A stretch of DNA of 64,000 bases from Hepsetus odoe (taxonomy: Eukaryota; Chordata; Actinopteri; Characiformes; Hepsetidae): the NCBI GenBank assembly GCA_017165825.1, contig CM029367.1:18698352-18762351 (forward strand). Direction: 5' to 3'. Below are positions 63,906-64,000 of this stretch, in pieces. A model generated the notes under the pieces. That model made no database searches, was not told the origin of the DNA, and worked only from the letters and a program-made list of their open reading frames with translations. Each line of letters starts with the position of its first letter. Position 1 is the stretch's first letter. Both the position numbers and the translations under genes were made by a program.

Positions 63906-64000
63906 TGAGAGAGAGAGAGAGAGAGAGAGAGAGTGAGAGAGAGAGAGTGAGAGAGAGGGAGAGAGAGGGAGAGAGAGTGAGAGAGAGAGAGAGAGAGAGA
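63906..64000 (+). repeat. (AG)n microsatellite at the right edge
   Basis: AGAG with occasional GTGAG and GGGAG interruptions; it continues past the end of the window. Confidence 0.97.

Overview
The window is vertebrate nuclear DNA, almost certainly from a teleost fish. It has spliced genes with GT/AG introns, long AT-rich intergenic stretches, abundant CA/TA/GA microsatellites, several tRNA-headed SINE families with the teleost tail 'TCTGGATAAGAGCGTCTGC', RTE-type LINE fragments with (AGA)n tails, and Tc1/mariner elements. The SINE mix suggests an ostariophysan such as a catfish, but that is only an impression.

Two genes are supported. The main one is a complete three-exon secreted frizzled-related protein on the + strand, called sfrp5 (coding exons 35319-35847, 42404-42481, 46091-46419; 311 residues). 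It has a signal peptide, a ten-cysteine frizzled (Wnt-binding) domain and a netrin-like domain. The second is the first coding exon of a minus-strand gene at 5488-5499. It encodes only Met-Ala-Thr-Glu before a consensus splice donor, inside a CpG-rich patch. That start matches GOLGA7B, whose human orthologue lies head-to-head with SFRP5. The rest of that gene would lie to the left of the window.

Layout: 1-5487, probable golga7b intron 1, with a SINE and a LINE 3' end; 5255-5700, CpG-rich promoter and first exon of golga7b; 5.7-34.8 kb, the divergent intergenic interval, filled with SINEs, a complete 516-bp mariner-type MITE, two decayed Tc1 copies, RTE-LINE fragments and microsatellites; 34.8-47.3 kb, the sfrp5 promoter region, gene and 3' UTR; 47.3-64 kb, downstream non-coding DNA with one weak candidate exon, a G-quadruplex-like tract, more SINEs and a three-layer nested transposon.

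The most interesting observation is a possible 39-bp cassette microexon in sfrp5 intron 1 (37878-37916). It has good splice sites, matches the reading phase on both sides, contains no stop, and would insert 13 residues carrying the protein's only N-glycosylation sequon into the linker between the Wnt-binding and netrin domains.
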